Assembly (NCBI GenBank): GCA_910589055.1
Contig: CAJURN010000003.1
Location: 112,888-176,887, forward strand
Source: an uncultured Muribaculaceae bacterium
Lineage (GTDB): Bacteria; Bacteroidota; Bacteroidia; Bacteroidales; Muribaculaceae
Length of the DNA stretch: 64,000 bases
Direction of reading: 5' to 3'
Shown: piece by piece, positions 8,129-17,022 of the stretch
Layout of the letters: each line of letters starts with the position of its first letter
Position numbering within the stretch: position 1 is the stretch's first letter
Program-made: the position numbers and the translations under genes
Notes under the pieces: generated by a model
Seen by the model: the letters and a program-made list of their open reading frames with translations, nothing else
What the model was told of the DNA's origin: nothing
The model's database searches: none

Positions 8129-10942
8129 ATGAAAAAAAACTTTATCACCTTGCTTGCAGCCGCAGGCGTTGCCGGAGCGTTCGTGATGAACGCAGTTCCG
8201 GCAAAGAGGGTCTTCATTGACCTGCCTCAGCCCGATGGCACTACCGTGAAGGTAATGCGTGTCGGCGACGAGTACAATCACTATTATCTGTCGGAGGACG
8301 GTGTGCCCATGCTCACGGGCGAAGATGGCCTCCTGCGTTTCGCGTCGCTTGACAACGACGGTAAAATCGTGCTCAGCGATGTCAAGGCTACTGATGTAGC
8401 CCGTCGTTCTTCGGCTGCGCGTGCCGCTGTCGCTAAAGTGGATGTTGAGGCCGTGCGCGGTGCTCTTGATGTGCGCCGTTCGCCCCGCAAGTCTCCCAAT
8501 TCAGGTGTAGGCCTGTTCTCAACCGCGTTTCCCCGCACGGGCGACATCCGCGGACTGGTGATACTGGTTGAATATTCCGATTATAAATTCCAGGTATCGA
8601 ATCCCGCCGAATATTTCGGTGATATGCTCAATCTTGACGGATTCAACACTTACGGCGGTACCGGCTGTGCTGCCGAATACTTCCGCGAGCAGTCCAACAA
8701 CAGTTTCCGTCCTGTTTTCGACGTTCTCGGTCCTGTCACCCTTCCCAACAAGCGAAGCTACTACGGAGGCAATGACAGATATGGCGACGACATGCACCCC
8801 GAGGAAATGGTTATCCATGCCTGCGACATCCTCGACGGCCAGGTTGACTTCTCCAAGTACGACATGGACAACGACGGCGCAATCGACAATGTATTCGTTT
8901 TCTATGCCGGACAAGGCGAGGCATCCTACGGCTCCGAAGACACCGTATGGCCCCATTCCTGGGATATCGTTGACGGTGCCGGCGTGACAAAGTACTACGA
9001 CGGCAAGCTGCTCAACCGCTACGCATGCTCCAATGAATGGGAGCAGAGCCGTCCTGACGGCGTGGGCACTTTCGTTCATGAATTCTCGCATGTGATGGGT
9101 CTGCCCGACCTTTATCATACAACCAGTAATTCGGCAACCTATACCCCCGGAGCGTGGTCGGTTATGGACTACGGCCCTTACAACAACAATGGTTGCACCC
9201 CTCCCAATTATTCGGTTTACGAACGTAATGCCATGGGATGGATTGAGCCCCACGAACTCACTCAGGCCGAGAGCATAATTCTCAATCCCATCACCTCCAA
9301 CGAAGCCTGCATCTACTCATGTTCGGAGAAGGAGTTCTTCCTTTTCGAGAACCGTCAGCAGGAAGGCTGGGACAAGTATCTCCCCGGCCACGGCATGCTC
9401 ATATGGCATGTTGACTTCGATCAGTCCGTATGGGACAGCAACAAGGTAAATAATACCCAGAGCCGTCAGCGAGTAGATATCGTCGAAGCCGGAGGTACGA
9501 CCAACAGCCTGAATGATGCGACGATGGCAACTTATTCGTGGCCCGGAACAAGAAATAAAACTTCGTTCACCTCGAGCACCTCGCCTGCGTTCAAGACCCA
9601 GAGCGGCCTCCCCATCAATATGCCCATCACCAATATCGCTGAAAATTCGGCAGGTATTATCTCGTTTGATGTGCTTGGCGGCAACCGCGAGCTTACAGTT
9701 CCCGAAGGCTTCGCCGCTGATGCGCGTGAGGACGGAACAGTGGTGTTCACATGGCAGAATGTAGACTTCGCCACCGATTATCTACTTGATGTTTACACCC
9801 GCGAGGGCGATGTGGTTTATCTCGTGAAGGATCTCCACACGGGCGATGTGTCGACTTACGTGCTCGACGGAGCGGCATCCGAGACCCAGTATTTCGCCAC
9901 TCTTCGTGCGGCAGCCGGAGCAAGCGTCTCAGATGCCTGTGGAGAGATATCTTTCACCACTCCCAAGCTCGGATTCAGCTTCACCGCTCCATCCACTCTT
10001 GAGGCTACCGAGGTAAGCCTGGGTGGCTTTACCGCCTGCTGGAATGCGCTCGACGGCGCCGTAGGCTATCTGCTCACAGTTTCGAGCACTGTCAAGGGCG
10101 AGGCTCGCACCGATAATGCCGACTTCGGAAAGAGCGGCGACACTAAGGTGACACTCCCCACAGGTTGGACCTACAACGGCGAAGCATACACAAAGACGTC
10201 ATCCAATATGGCAGGAGAATCAGTTCCCTCGCTTAAAATGTCGAAAAGCGAGCATGAACTTGTGACTTGCCTGTATGACACCCCTGTCCGTTCAATCAAG
10301 TTCTGGACAATGGGAGCACAGGCCGATGAATCCAACAGCCTCGAGATTCTCGGACGTAGCGACGAGTCCGGCGAATGGCAATCGCTCTATGTGGTTCAGC
10401 CCTTGAATAATAAATCCGGAGAAACCCACTCTGTCTCGGATGTCCCCGATGGAATACGTCAGGTAAAATTCGTATATCACAAGACTTATTCCGGAAATGC
10501 GGCAGTCGACGACGTTGAGATTGTCACCGAAGGCAATGTGTCGAAGGTGCTCGACGGATACAATGAGCTTGCCGTGGGCAATGTGACTTCATATCCCGTG
10601 AAAGTCAACAGCGCTACCTCAACTCTTTATTCCTACACCGTGACGGCGCTCAATGCCGCAGGTGAGAAGTCGAAGGTGTCGGTGACACGCGAGGTTGACC
10701 TTACAAGTTCCAATTCCGGTGTCAGCGGTGTTACCGCCGATGGTTCCGTGCTCGCAGTCGAAGGTCGTGATGTCGTATATTGCGGCGAATCCGGCTCCAT
10801 TGTTGAGGTTTATGGCATCGACGGCAAACTTGTTGGCCGCGGCGAGGTCTCTGTTTCCGGTGAAGCCCGCGTGACTGTTCCCGCTGCGGGAGTGTACGTG
10901 GTGCACGCATCCGGCTCTGTATTGAAAGCCGTAATCCGGTAA
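8129..10942 (+). CDS. Secreted M6 family zinc metalloprotease
   Basis: This 937-residue protein starts with a signal peptide (MKKNFITLLAAAGVAGAFVM). The zinc-binding motif HEFSHVMGLPD (His317, Glu318, His321, Asp327) fits the metzincin-like HExxHxxGxxD pattern of the M6 (immune inhibitor A type) peptidases, and ARVMDY-like WSVMDYGPY follows as the Met-turn region. The C-terminal half has beta-sandwich segments resembling fibronectin type III (about 510-600 and 625-830). The tail VEVYGIDGKLVGRG...GVYVVHASGSVLKAVIR resembles a type IX sorting domain. Expected role: extracellular or surface endopeptidase. The natural substrate cannot be told. It is followed by a strong terminator and has no operon partner. 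Confidence 0.88.
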   Translation: MKKNFITLLAAAGVAGAFVMNAVPAKRVFIDLPQPDGTTVKVMRVGDEYNHYYLSEDGVPMLTGEDGLLRFASLDNDGKIVLSDVKATDVARRSSAARAAVAKVDVEAVRGALDVRRSPRKSPNSGVGLFSTAFPRTGDIRGLVILVEYSDYKFQVSNPAEYFGDMLNLDGFNTYGGTGCAAEYFREQSNNSFRPVFDVLGPVTLPNKRSYYGGNDRYGDDMHPEEMVIHACDILDGQVDFSKYDMDNDGAIDNVFVFYAGQGEASYGSEDTVWPHSWDIVDGAGVTKYYDGKLLNRYACSNEWEQSRPDGVGTFVHEFSHVMGLPDLYHTTSNSATYTPGAWSVMDYGPYNNNGCTPPNYSVYERNAMGWIEPHELTQAESIILNPITSNEACIYSCSEKEFFLFENRQQEGWDKYLPGHGMLIWHVDFDQSVWDSNKVNNTQSRQRVDIVEAGGTTNSLNDATMATYSWPGTRNKTSFTSSTSPAFKTQSGLPINMPITNIAENSAGIISFDVLGGNRELTVPEGFAADAREDGTVVFTWQNVDFATDYLLDVYTREGDVVYLVKDLHTGDVSTYVLDGAASETQYFATLRAAAGASVSDACGEISFTTPKLGFSFTAPSTLEATEVSLGGFTACWNALDGAVGYLLTVSSTVKGEARTDNADFGKSGDTKVTLPTGWTYNGEAYTKTSSNMAGESVPSLKMSKSEHELVTCLYDTPVRSIKFWTMGAQADESNSLEILGRSDESGEWQSLYVVQPLNNKSGETHSVSDVPDGIRQVKFVYHKTYSGNAAVDDVEIVTEGNVSKVLDGYNELAVGNVTSYPVKVNSATSTLYSYTVTALNAAGEKSKVSVTREVDLTSSNSGVSGVTADGSVLAVEGRDVVYCGESGSIVEVYGIDGKLVGRGEVSVSGEARVTVPAAGVYVVHASGSVLKAVIR

Positions 10943-10964
10943 AAGTTTGTTAATAAATCATATC

Positions 10965-11008
10965 GCAGTTCCCGAACGCCCCTGTGCCGTTCGGGAACTG
11001 CTGTTTTT
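10965..11008 (+). terminator. Rho-independent terminator of the M6 protease gene
   Basis: A perfect 14-bp stem, GCAGTTCCCGAACG at 10965-10978 pairing with 10988-11001, is followed by TGTTTTT. Confidence 0.95.
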
Positions 11009-11023
11009 AAGGGATATATTTTT

Positions 11024-11054
11024 TTTGAGGATTGGATAAAAATTCGTATTTTTG
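11024..11054 (+). promoter_or_regulatory. nifJ promoter
   Basis: TTTG (11024-11027), 19 nt, then TATTTTTG (11047-11054): a full match to the Bacteroidetes -33/-7 promoter. The leader is about 100 nt. Confidence 0.85.
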
Positions 11055-11158
11055 CAGCCGTGAAAACGTGTGCGCACGTGTATACTGCGCCAAACGTGTT
11101 TTCCTTGTTTGTCAGAGTCATAAACAAATTTCGTATATAATCCACGATACAAACAATT

Positions 11159-14100
11159 ATGAGCAAAGAAAAGAAATTCTTGACTTGCGATGGTAATCAG
11201 GCCGCAGCCCATGTGAGCTACATGTTCTCCGAGGTTGCCGCCATCTATCCCATCACGCCCTCTTCGACGATGGCCGAATACGTTGACGAGTGGGCGGCTG
11301 CCGGTCGCAAAAACATCTTCGGTGAAACAGTCCTCGTGCAGGAAATGCAGTCGGAGGGTGGCGCAGCAGGCGCTGTTCACGGCTCTCTCCAGGCAGGTGC
11401 GCTTACCACAACCTACACCGCATCGCAGGGTCTGTTGCTGATGATCCCCAATATGTACAAAATCGCAGGCGAGCTGCTTCCGACCGTATTCCACGTGTCG
11501 GCACGTACAATCGCTTCGCATGCGCTTTCAATCTTCGGCGACCATCAGGACGTTATGTCCGTTCGCCAGACAGGTTTCGCCATGCTGGCTGAAGGTTCCG
11601 TACAGGAAGTTATGGACCTCGCAGGTGTGGCTCACCTCTCGACTATCAAGTCGCGCGTACCTTTCGTGAACTTCTTCGACGGTTTCCGTACATCACACGA
11701 AATCCAGAAAATCGAGACCGTAGAGGCTGAAGACCTCGCTCCGCTTCTCGACCGTGAGGCTCTTGCCGACTTCCGCAAGCGCGCCCTCACTCCCGACGCT
11801 CCCGTTGCCCGCGGTATGGCTGAAAACGGCGACGTATTCTTCCAGCACCGTGAGGCTTGCAACCGCCACTACGAGGCTGTGCCCGAAATCGTTGAGGCTT
11901 ACATGGCTGAAATCTCCAAGATCACAGGCCGTGAATATCACCTCTTCAACTACTACGGTGCCGCTGATGCCGACCGTGTGATTATCGCCATGGGTTCCGT
12001 TACCCAGGCCGCTCAGGAAGCTATCGACTACCTGAACGCACAGGGTCAGAAGGTAGGTCTCGTTGCCGTTCACCTCTACCGCCCCTTCTCTGCCAAGCAT
12101 TTCCTCGCTGCCGTTCCCGCAACTGCAAAGCGCATCGCTGTGCTTGACCGTACAAAAGAACCCGGCGCAAACGGCGAACCTCTCTACCTCGATGTCAAGG
12201 AATGTTTCTACGGCAAGGCTGACGCCCCCGTGATTGTAGGCGGCCGTTACGGTCTCGCTTCCAAGGACACCACTCCCGCCCAGATTATCGAAGTGTTCGA
12301 GAACCTCGCTCTTCCCCAGCCCAAGGATCACTTCACTATCGGTATCATCGACGATGTTACCTTCACCTCGCTTCCTCCCCGTGCCGAAATGGCTCTCGGC
12401 GGTGAAAGCACCTACGAAGCCAAATTCTACGGACTCGGTGCCGACGGTACTGTGGGCGCAAACAAGAACTCCGTGAAGATTATCGGTGACAACACCGACA
12501 AATATTGCCAGGCTTACTTCGCCTACGACTCCAAGAAGTCGGGCGGTTTCACCTGCTCTCACCTCCGTTTCGGTGACGACCCCATCCGTTCCACCTATCT
12601 GGTGAACACTCCTAACTTCGTGGCTTGCCACGTTCAGGCATATCTTAATATGTACGACGTTACCCGCGGTCTCCGCAAGGGTGGCACATTCCTTCTCAAC
12701 ACCATCTGGGAAGGTGAGGAACTTGCAAAGAACCTCCCCGTACACATCAAGAAGTACTTCGCTGAAAACAACATCACCGTTTATTACATCAACGCAACCA
12801 AGATCGCTCAGGAAATCGGTCTCGGCAACCGTACCAACACCATCCTCCAGAGCGCTTTCTTCCGCATCACCGAGGTTATCCCCGTTGACCTTGCCATCGA
12901 GCAGATGAAGAAATTCATCGTCAAGAGCTACGGCAAGAAGGGTCAGGACGTTGTTGACAAGAACTATGCCGCAGTTGACCGCGGTGGCGAATACAAGAAA
13001 CTCGACGTTGATCCCGCATGGGCAGCTCTCGAGGTTCCTGCAAAGGCCGCTAACGATGATCCCGCGTTCATCAACGATATCGTTCGTCCTATCAACGCTC
13101 AGATGGGCGACGACCTGAAAGTTTCCGACTTCGCCGCAATTCCCGACGGAACATGGCACCAGGGCACAGCTGCTTACGAAAAACGCGGTGTTGCCGCTTT
13201 CGTTCCCGAATGGCTCGAAGAAAACTGTATCCAGTGTAACAAGTGTGCTTACGTCTGCCCCCACGCCTCCATCCGTCCCTTCGTGCTCGATGAGGCTGAA
13301 ACCGCAGCTTCTCCCTTTGGCGAGGCAGGTACAATCCCCGCTCTCGGTCCGTCCTTCAAGGGTATGCGCTTCATCCAGGCTGTCGACGTCCTCGACTGTC
13401 TCGGTTGCGGCAACTGTGTTGACGTATGTCCCGGCAAGAAGGGCGTGAAGGCTCTCACAATGAAGCCTCTCGAAACCCAGCTCGAGGTTCAGAAAGACTG
13501 GACATACTGCGTGAAGAACGTTACTTCCAAGCAGAATCACGTTGACGTAAAGGCCAACGTGAAGAACAGCCAGTTCGCAACTCCTCTGTTTGAATTCTCC
13601 GGCGCTTGCTCCGGCTGTGGTGAAACTCCCTACGTTAAGCTCATCAGCCAGCTCTTCGGCGATCACGAAATGGTTGCCAACGCAACCGGATGTTCTTCAA
13701 TCTACTCCGGCTCGGTTCCTTCGACTCCTTACACCACCAACGCCGCAGGTCACGGTCCCGCTTGGGCCAACTCCCTGTTCGAGGACTTCGCTGAATTCGG
13801 TCTCGGTATGACTATCGCCACCGAGAAGATGCGCGAACGTCTCGCCGGTCTTATGAAGCAGGCTCAGGAATGTAGCTGCTGCACCGACGAAATCAAGGCT
13901 CTCGCCGCACAGTGGCTCGAAAACTCCCACAGCGCAGGCGTTACCCGCGAAATCGCCGACAAGCTCGTTCCCCTCTGCGAGGCATGCGCTTGCGACATCT
14001 GCAAGGGTATCCTCGAACTCAAGGGCTTCCTTGTAGCACGCTCACAGTGGATTATCGCCGGTGACGGTGCCGCTTACGATATCGGCTTCGGCGGTCTCGA

Positions 14101-14737
14101 CCACGTTCTCGCTTCCGGTAAGAATGTCAACGTGCTCGTTGTCGACACCGAGGTCTACTCCAACACCGGCGGTCAGGCTTCCAAGGCTACCCCCGTTGGT
14201 GCAATCGCCAAATTCGCCGCTTCCGGCAAGCGCATCCGTAAGAAAGACCTCGGCCTCATCGCCTCTACTTACGGCTACGTTTACTGCGCGCAGATTGCAA
14301 TGGGCGCCGACCAGGCTCAGACCCTCAAGGCAATCCGCGAGGCAGAGGCTTACAACGGACCTTCCATCATCATCGCCTACGCTCCCTGTATCAACCACGG
14401 CATCAAGTCGGGTATGGGCCACGCACAGGCTGAGGAAGCCCGCGCCGTTGAATGTGGCTACTGGCACCTCTGGCGTTACAACCCCGCTCTCGAAGATGAA
14501 GGCAAGAACCCCTTCACACTCGACAGCAAGGAACCCGCATGGGATAAGTTCGAAGACTTCCTCAAGGGTGAGGTTCGTTACGCTTCCGTAATGAAGCAGT
14601 ATCCCGCCGAAGCAGCCGAACTCTTCGCCGCCGCCAAGGATAACGCACGCTGGCGCTACAACAACTACCGCCGTCTCGCTCAGCAGCAGTGGGGTGTAGA
14701 TCCCGAAGTTGCAGCAGTTGAGAAAAGCAACGAATAA
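11159..14737 (+). CDS. nifJ: Pyruvate:ferredoxin (flavodoxin) oxidoreductase
   Basis: This single-chain 1192-residue enzyme converts pyruvate and CoA to acetyl-CoA and CO2, passing electrons to ferredoxin or flavodoxin in the cytoplasm. It is the central pyruvate-oxidising step of anaerobes. The N-terminal part (YPITPSSTMAEYVDEW) is the pyrimidine-binding domain. Two ferredoxin-type clusters are visible: CIQCNKCAYVC near residue 690 and CLGCGNCVDVC near 747. The C-terminal part starting GACSGCGETPYVK binds thiamine diphosphate and the third cluster, with GDGAAYDIGFGGLDH in the cofactor region. The length matches the family (about 1170-1200). It has its own promoter and terminator and uses strongly biased codons, as expected of a highly expressed gene. 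Confidence 0.96.
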   Translation: MSKEKKFLTCDGNQAAAHVSYMFSEVAAIYPITPSSTMAEYVDEWAAAGRKNIFGETVLVQEMQSEGGAAGAVHGSLQAGALTTTYTASQGLLLMIPNMYKIAGELLPTVFHVSARTIASHALSIFGDHQDVMSVRQTGFAMLAEGSVQEVMDLAGVAHLSTIKSRVPFVNFFDGFRTSHEIQKIETVEAEDLAPLLDREALADFRKRALTPDAPVARGMAENGDVFFQHREACNRHYEAVPEIVEAYMAEISKITGREYHLFNYYGAADADRVIIAMGSVTQAAQEAIDYLNAQGQKVGLVAVHLYRPFSAKHFLAAVPATAKRIAVLDRTKEPGANGEPLYLDVKECFYGKADAPVIVGGRYGLASKDTTPAQIIEVFENLALPQPKDHFTIGIIDDVTFTSLPPRAEMALGGESTYEAKFYGLGADGTVGANKNSVKIIGDNTDKYCQAYFAYDSKKSGGFTCSHLRFGDDPIRSTYLVNTPNFVACHVQAYLNMYDVTRGLRKGGTFLLNTIWEGEELAKNLPVHIKKYFAENNITVYYINATKIAQEIGLGNRTNTILQSAFFRITEVIPVDLAIEQMKKFIVKSYGKKGQDVVDKNYAAVDRGGEYKKLDVDPAWAALEVPAKAANDDPAFINDIVRPINAQMGDDLKVSDFAAIPDGTWHQGTAAYEKRGVAAFVPEWLEENCIQCNKCAYVCPHASIRPFVLDEAETAASPFGEAGTIPALGPSFKGMRFIQAVDVLDCLGCGNCVDVCPGKKGVKALTMKPLETQLEVQKDWTYCVKNVTSKQNHVDVKANVKNSQFATPLFEFSGACSGCGETPYVKLISQLFGDHEMVANATGCSSIYSGSVPSTPYTTNAAGHGPAWANSLFEDFAEFGLGMTIATEKMRERLAGLMKQAQECSCCTDEIKALAAQWLENSHSAGVTREIADKLVPLCEACACDICKGILELKGFLVARSQWIIAGDGAAYDIGFGGLDHVLASGKNVNVLVVDTEVYSNTGGQASKATPVGAIAKFAASGKRIRKKDLGLIASTYGYVYCAQIAMGADQAQTLKAIREAEAYNGPSIIIAYAPCINHGIKSGMGHAQAEEARAVECGYWHLWRYNPALEDEGKNPFTLDSKEPAWDKFEDFLKGEVRYASVMKQYPAEAAELFAAAKDNARWRYNNYRRLAQQQWGVDPEVAAVEKSNE

Positions 14738-14761
14738 TCCTGAATAATACCTATATACAGC

Positions 14762-14802
14762 GAGAGGGCAACCCCGGTGACGGGGCTGCCCTCTCAATTT
14801 TT
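14762..14802 (+). terminator. nifJ terminator
   Basis: A 15-bp stem with one mismatch (14762-14776 with 14781-14795) has a GTGA tetraloop and is followed by AATTTTT. It lies 25 nt after the nifJ stop. Confidence 0.92.
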
Positions 14803-14830
14803 CCGGCGATTTCTGATTGTGTCGGGAGCC

Positions 14831-14873
14831 TCGGACGAGTCGGATGAGTCAGACATGTCAGACATGCCCGACC
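14831..14873. repeat. 9-nt periodic TCnGAC repeat, copy A
   Basis: Four consecutive 9-mers (TCGGACGAG, TCGGATGAG, TCAGACATG, TCAGACATG) plus a partial unit are flanked by a 7-bp inverted repeat (14822-14828 with 14874-14880). It sits between the nifJ terminator and the gyrB promoter. A related array is at 20969-21018. Confidence 0.7.
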
Positions 14874-14908
14874 CTCCCGATTTATCTGCCGGAAATGGCG
14901 AAGATTTA

Positions 14909-14940
14909 TTTGGTTGAGTTGGGAAATTTTCGTAACTTTG
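14909..14940 (+). promoter_or_regulatory. gyrB promoter
   Basis: TTTG (14909-14912), 20 nt, then TAACTTTG (14933-14940): a full Bacteroidetes promoter, 44 nt before the gyrB ATG. Confidence 0.85.
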
Positions 14941-14984
14941 TTTGCTAATTCATACACGATAATATAGTTTTATCCAAACACAAT

Positions 14985-16916
14985 ATGGCAGAACAAAAAG
15001 AGGAATACAGCGCAAGTAATATTCAAGTCCTCGAGGGCCTTGAAGCCGTGCGCAAACGTCCTGCGATGTATATCGGCGACATATCCGAAAAAGGTCTTCA
15101 TCATCTTGTCTACGAAGTCGTGGACAACTCCATCGACGAGGCTCTTGCCGGTTACGCCACCGATATTCACGTCACCATCAATGCCGACAATTCCATCACT
15201 GTTGTTGACAACGGTCGAGGAATTCCTGTCGACATGCACGAAAAAGAACATAAGAGTGCCCTTGAGGTTGTGCTCACCGTGCTTCATGCCGGCGGTAAGT
15301 TCGACAAGGGCTCATATAAGGTTTCCGGCGGCCTGCACGGCGTGGGCGTGTCCTGCGTGAACGCGCTTTCCACCTATCTGCGCGCCGAGGTGCGCCGTAA
15401 CGGCAAAATCTATGCCCAGGAGTACAGCTGCGGCAAGCCTACCACCGAACTCATGATTGTTGGCGAGAGCGATACCACCGGTACTACCGTGACATTCAAG
15501 CCCGACGGTTCGATTTTCACCACAACCGAATACGTTTATGCCACCCTTGCGCAGCGTCTGCGTGATCTCGCTTTCCTTAACGCGGGAATCACACTCCACC
15601 TGTGCGACATGCGTGACCTCGATGCCGACGGCAATCCCCGCAAGGAAACTTTCTACTCGAAGGAAGGTCTTCGCGAGTTCGTTGAATACATCGACTCAAG
15701 CAAGGAATCGCTTATCAACGATGTTATCCACCTCAATACCGAGCGTCAGGGTATTCCCGTTGAAGTGGCGTTGACCTACAACACTACCTCCAACGAGAAT
15801 ATCTACTCCTACGTCAACAACATCCACACAATCGAAGGCGGTACACACCTTACAGGTTTCCGCGGCGGTCTCACCACTACTCTAAAAAAGTACGCCGAGG
15901 ATAATAACCTGCTCAAGAACGCCAAGGTGGAAATCAACAGCGAAGACTTCCGCGACGGTCTCACAGCCGTTATCTCCGTCAAGGTGATGGAGCCTCAGTT
16001 CGAGGGTCAGACAAAGACCAAACTCGGCAACAACGAGGTAGCTCCCGCCGTGCGTGCCGCAGTGAGTGAGGCGCTTGCCAACTATCTCGAGGAAAATCCC
16101 AAGGAAGCCAAGGTGATTGTCGAAAAGGTGATTCTCGCCGCCCAGGCCCGCCATGCTGCCCAGGAGGCCCGCCGCAAAGTGCTCCGCAAGACTCCGCTGG
16201 TCGGAGGTGGACTTCCCGGCAAGCTCTGGGACTGCTCTTCGCGAACCGCCGAGGACTGCGAGCTCTTCCTTGTCGAAGGTGACTCCGCGGGTGGTACTGC
16301 CAAGCAGGCCCGCGACCGCGTTTTCCAGGCTATTCTTCCTCTGCGAGGTAAGATCCTGAATGTGGAAAAGGCGATGGAACACCGAATTTTCGACAGCGAC
16401 GAAATCACCAATATGTTCCGTGCGCTCCGCGTGACTATCGGAACGGAGGAAGACCCCAAGGCGCCCAACCTCAGCAAACTCGCCTATCACAAGATCATCA
16501 TCATGACCGATGCCGACGTCGACGGTGCCCATATCGCAACCCTGCTGATGACCTTCTTCTTCCGCCGCATGCGCCCCATCATCGAGCAAGGCTACCTCTA
16601 CCTCGCCACCCCGCCGCTCTACAAGTGCAAGCTCGGTAAGGTCGAGGAATATTGCTGGACCGACCAGCAGGTGCAGCAGTTCATATCCAAGTACGGCGAG
16701 CGCACCACCATCCAGCGTTACAAAGGTCTTGGTGAGATGAGCGACAAGGAGCTTCGCGACACCACTATGAGTCCCGAACACCGCATGCTTAAGCAAGTGC
16801 AGATCACGGATGCGGCTGAAGCCGACCGAATTTTCTCAATGCTTATGGGCGAGGACGTGGGTCCGCGACGCGATTTCATTGAGTCAAACGCCAACTACGC
16901 GAACATTGACGCATAA
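14985..16916 (+). CDS. gyrB: DNA gyrase subunit B
   Basis: This 643-residue protein is the ATPase subunit of DNA gyrase, which with GyrA introduces negative supercoils. The GHKL ATPase domain shows VVDNSIDEALAG and SGGLHGVGVSCVNALS. The Toprim domain shows VEGDSAGGTAKQ (metal-binding Glu) and DADVDGAHIATLL. The C-terminal QRYKGLGEM motif is the GyrA-interacting signature. The length is typical of GyrB without the large insert of the E. coli protein (804 residues). QRYKGLGEMSDKELRDTTM fits gyrase rather than ParE, though the two are hard to separate by eye. It is transcribed from its own promoter and ended by a terminator. Confidence 0.94.
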   Translation: MAEQKEEYSASNIQVLEGLEAVRKRPAMYIGDISEKGLHHLVYEVVDNSIDEALAGYATDIHVTINADNSITVVDNGRGIPVDMHEKEHKSALEVVLTVLHAGGKFDKGSYKVSGGLHGVGVSCVNALSTYLRAEVRRNGKIYAQEYSCGKPTTELMIVGESDTTGTTVTFKPDGSIFTTTEYVYATLAQRLRDLAFLNAGITLHLCDMRDLDADGNPRKETFYSKEGLREFVEYIDSSKESLINDVIHLNTERQGIPVEVALTYNTTSNENIYSYVNNIHTIEGGTHLTGFRGGLTTTLKKYAEDNNLLKNAKVEINSEDFRDGLTAVISVKVMEPQFEGQTKTKLGNNEVAPAVRAAVSEALANYLEENPKEAKVIVEKVILAAQARHAAQEARRKVLRKTPLVGGGLPGKLWDCSSRTAEDCELFLVEGDSAGGTAKQARDRVFQAILPLRGKILNVEKAMEHRIFDSDEITNMFRALRVTIGTEEDPKAPNLSKLAYHKIIIMTDADVDGAHIATLLMTFFFRRMRPIIEQGYLYLATPPLYKCKLGKVEEYCWTDQQVQQFISKYGERTTIQRYKGLGEMSDKELRDTTMSPEHRMLKQVQITDAAEADRIFSMLMGEDVGPRRDFIESNANYANIDA

Positions 16917-16930
16917 AACTTTTTAATTGT

Positions 16931-16970
16931 CTGACGGGAGCATCAAACGTTATGCCCCCGTCAGGTGTTT
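16931..16970 (+). terminator. gyrB terminator
   Basis: A 13-bp stem with one mismatch (16931-16943 with 16952-16964) has an 8-nt loop and is followed by GTGTTTT, 14 nt after the gyrB stop. Confidence 0.85.
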
Positions 16971-17022
16971 TAAGGGTATAACTTTTTATCGCGATTCTAT
17001 CATTATCTAAAATCCATCACGT

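Noticed and set aside
11693..13666. A 657-codon open frame on the minus strand opposite nifJ
   Set aside because: It mirrors the strongly biased codons of nifJ, has no recognisable domain and no promoter. It is a by-product of codon use.
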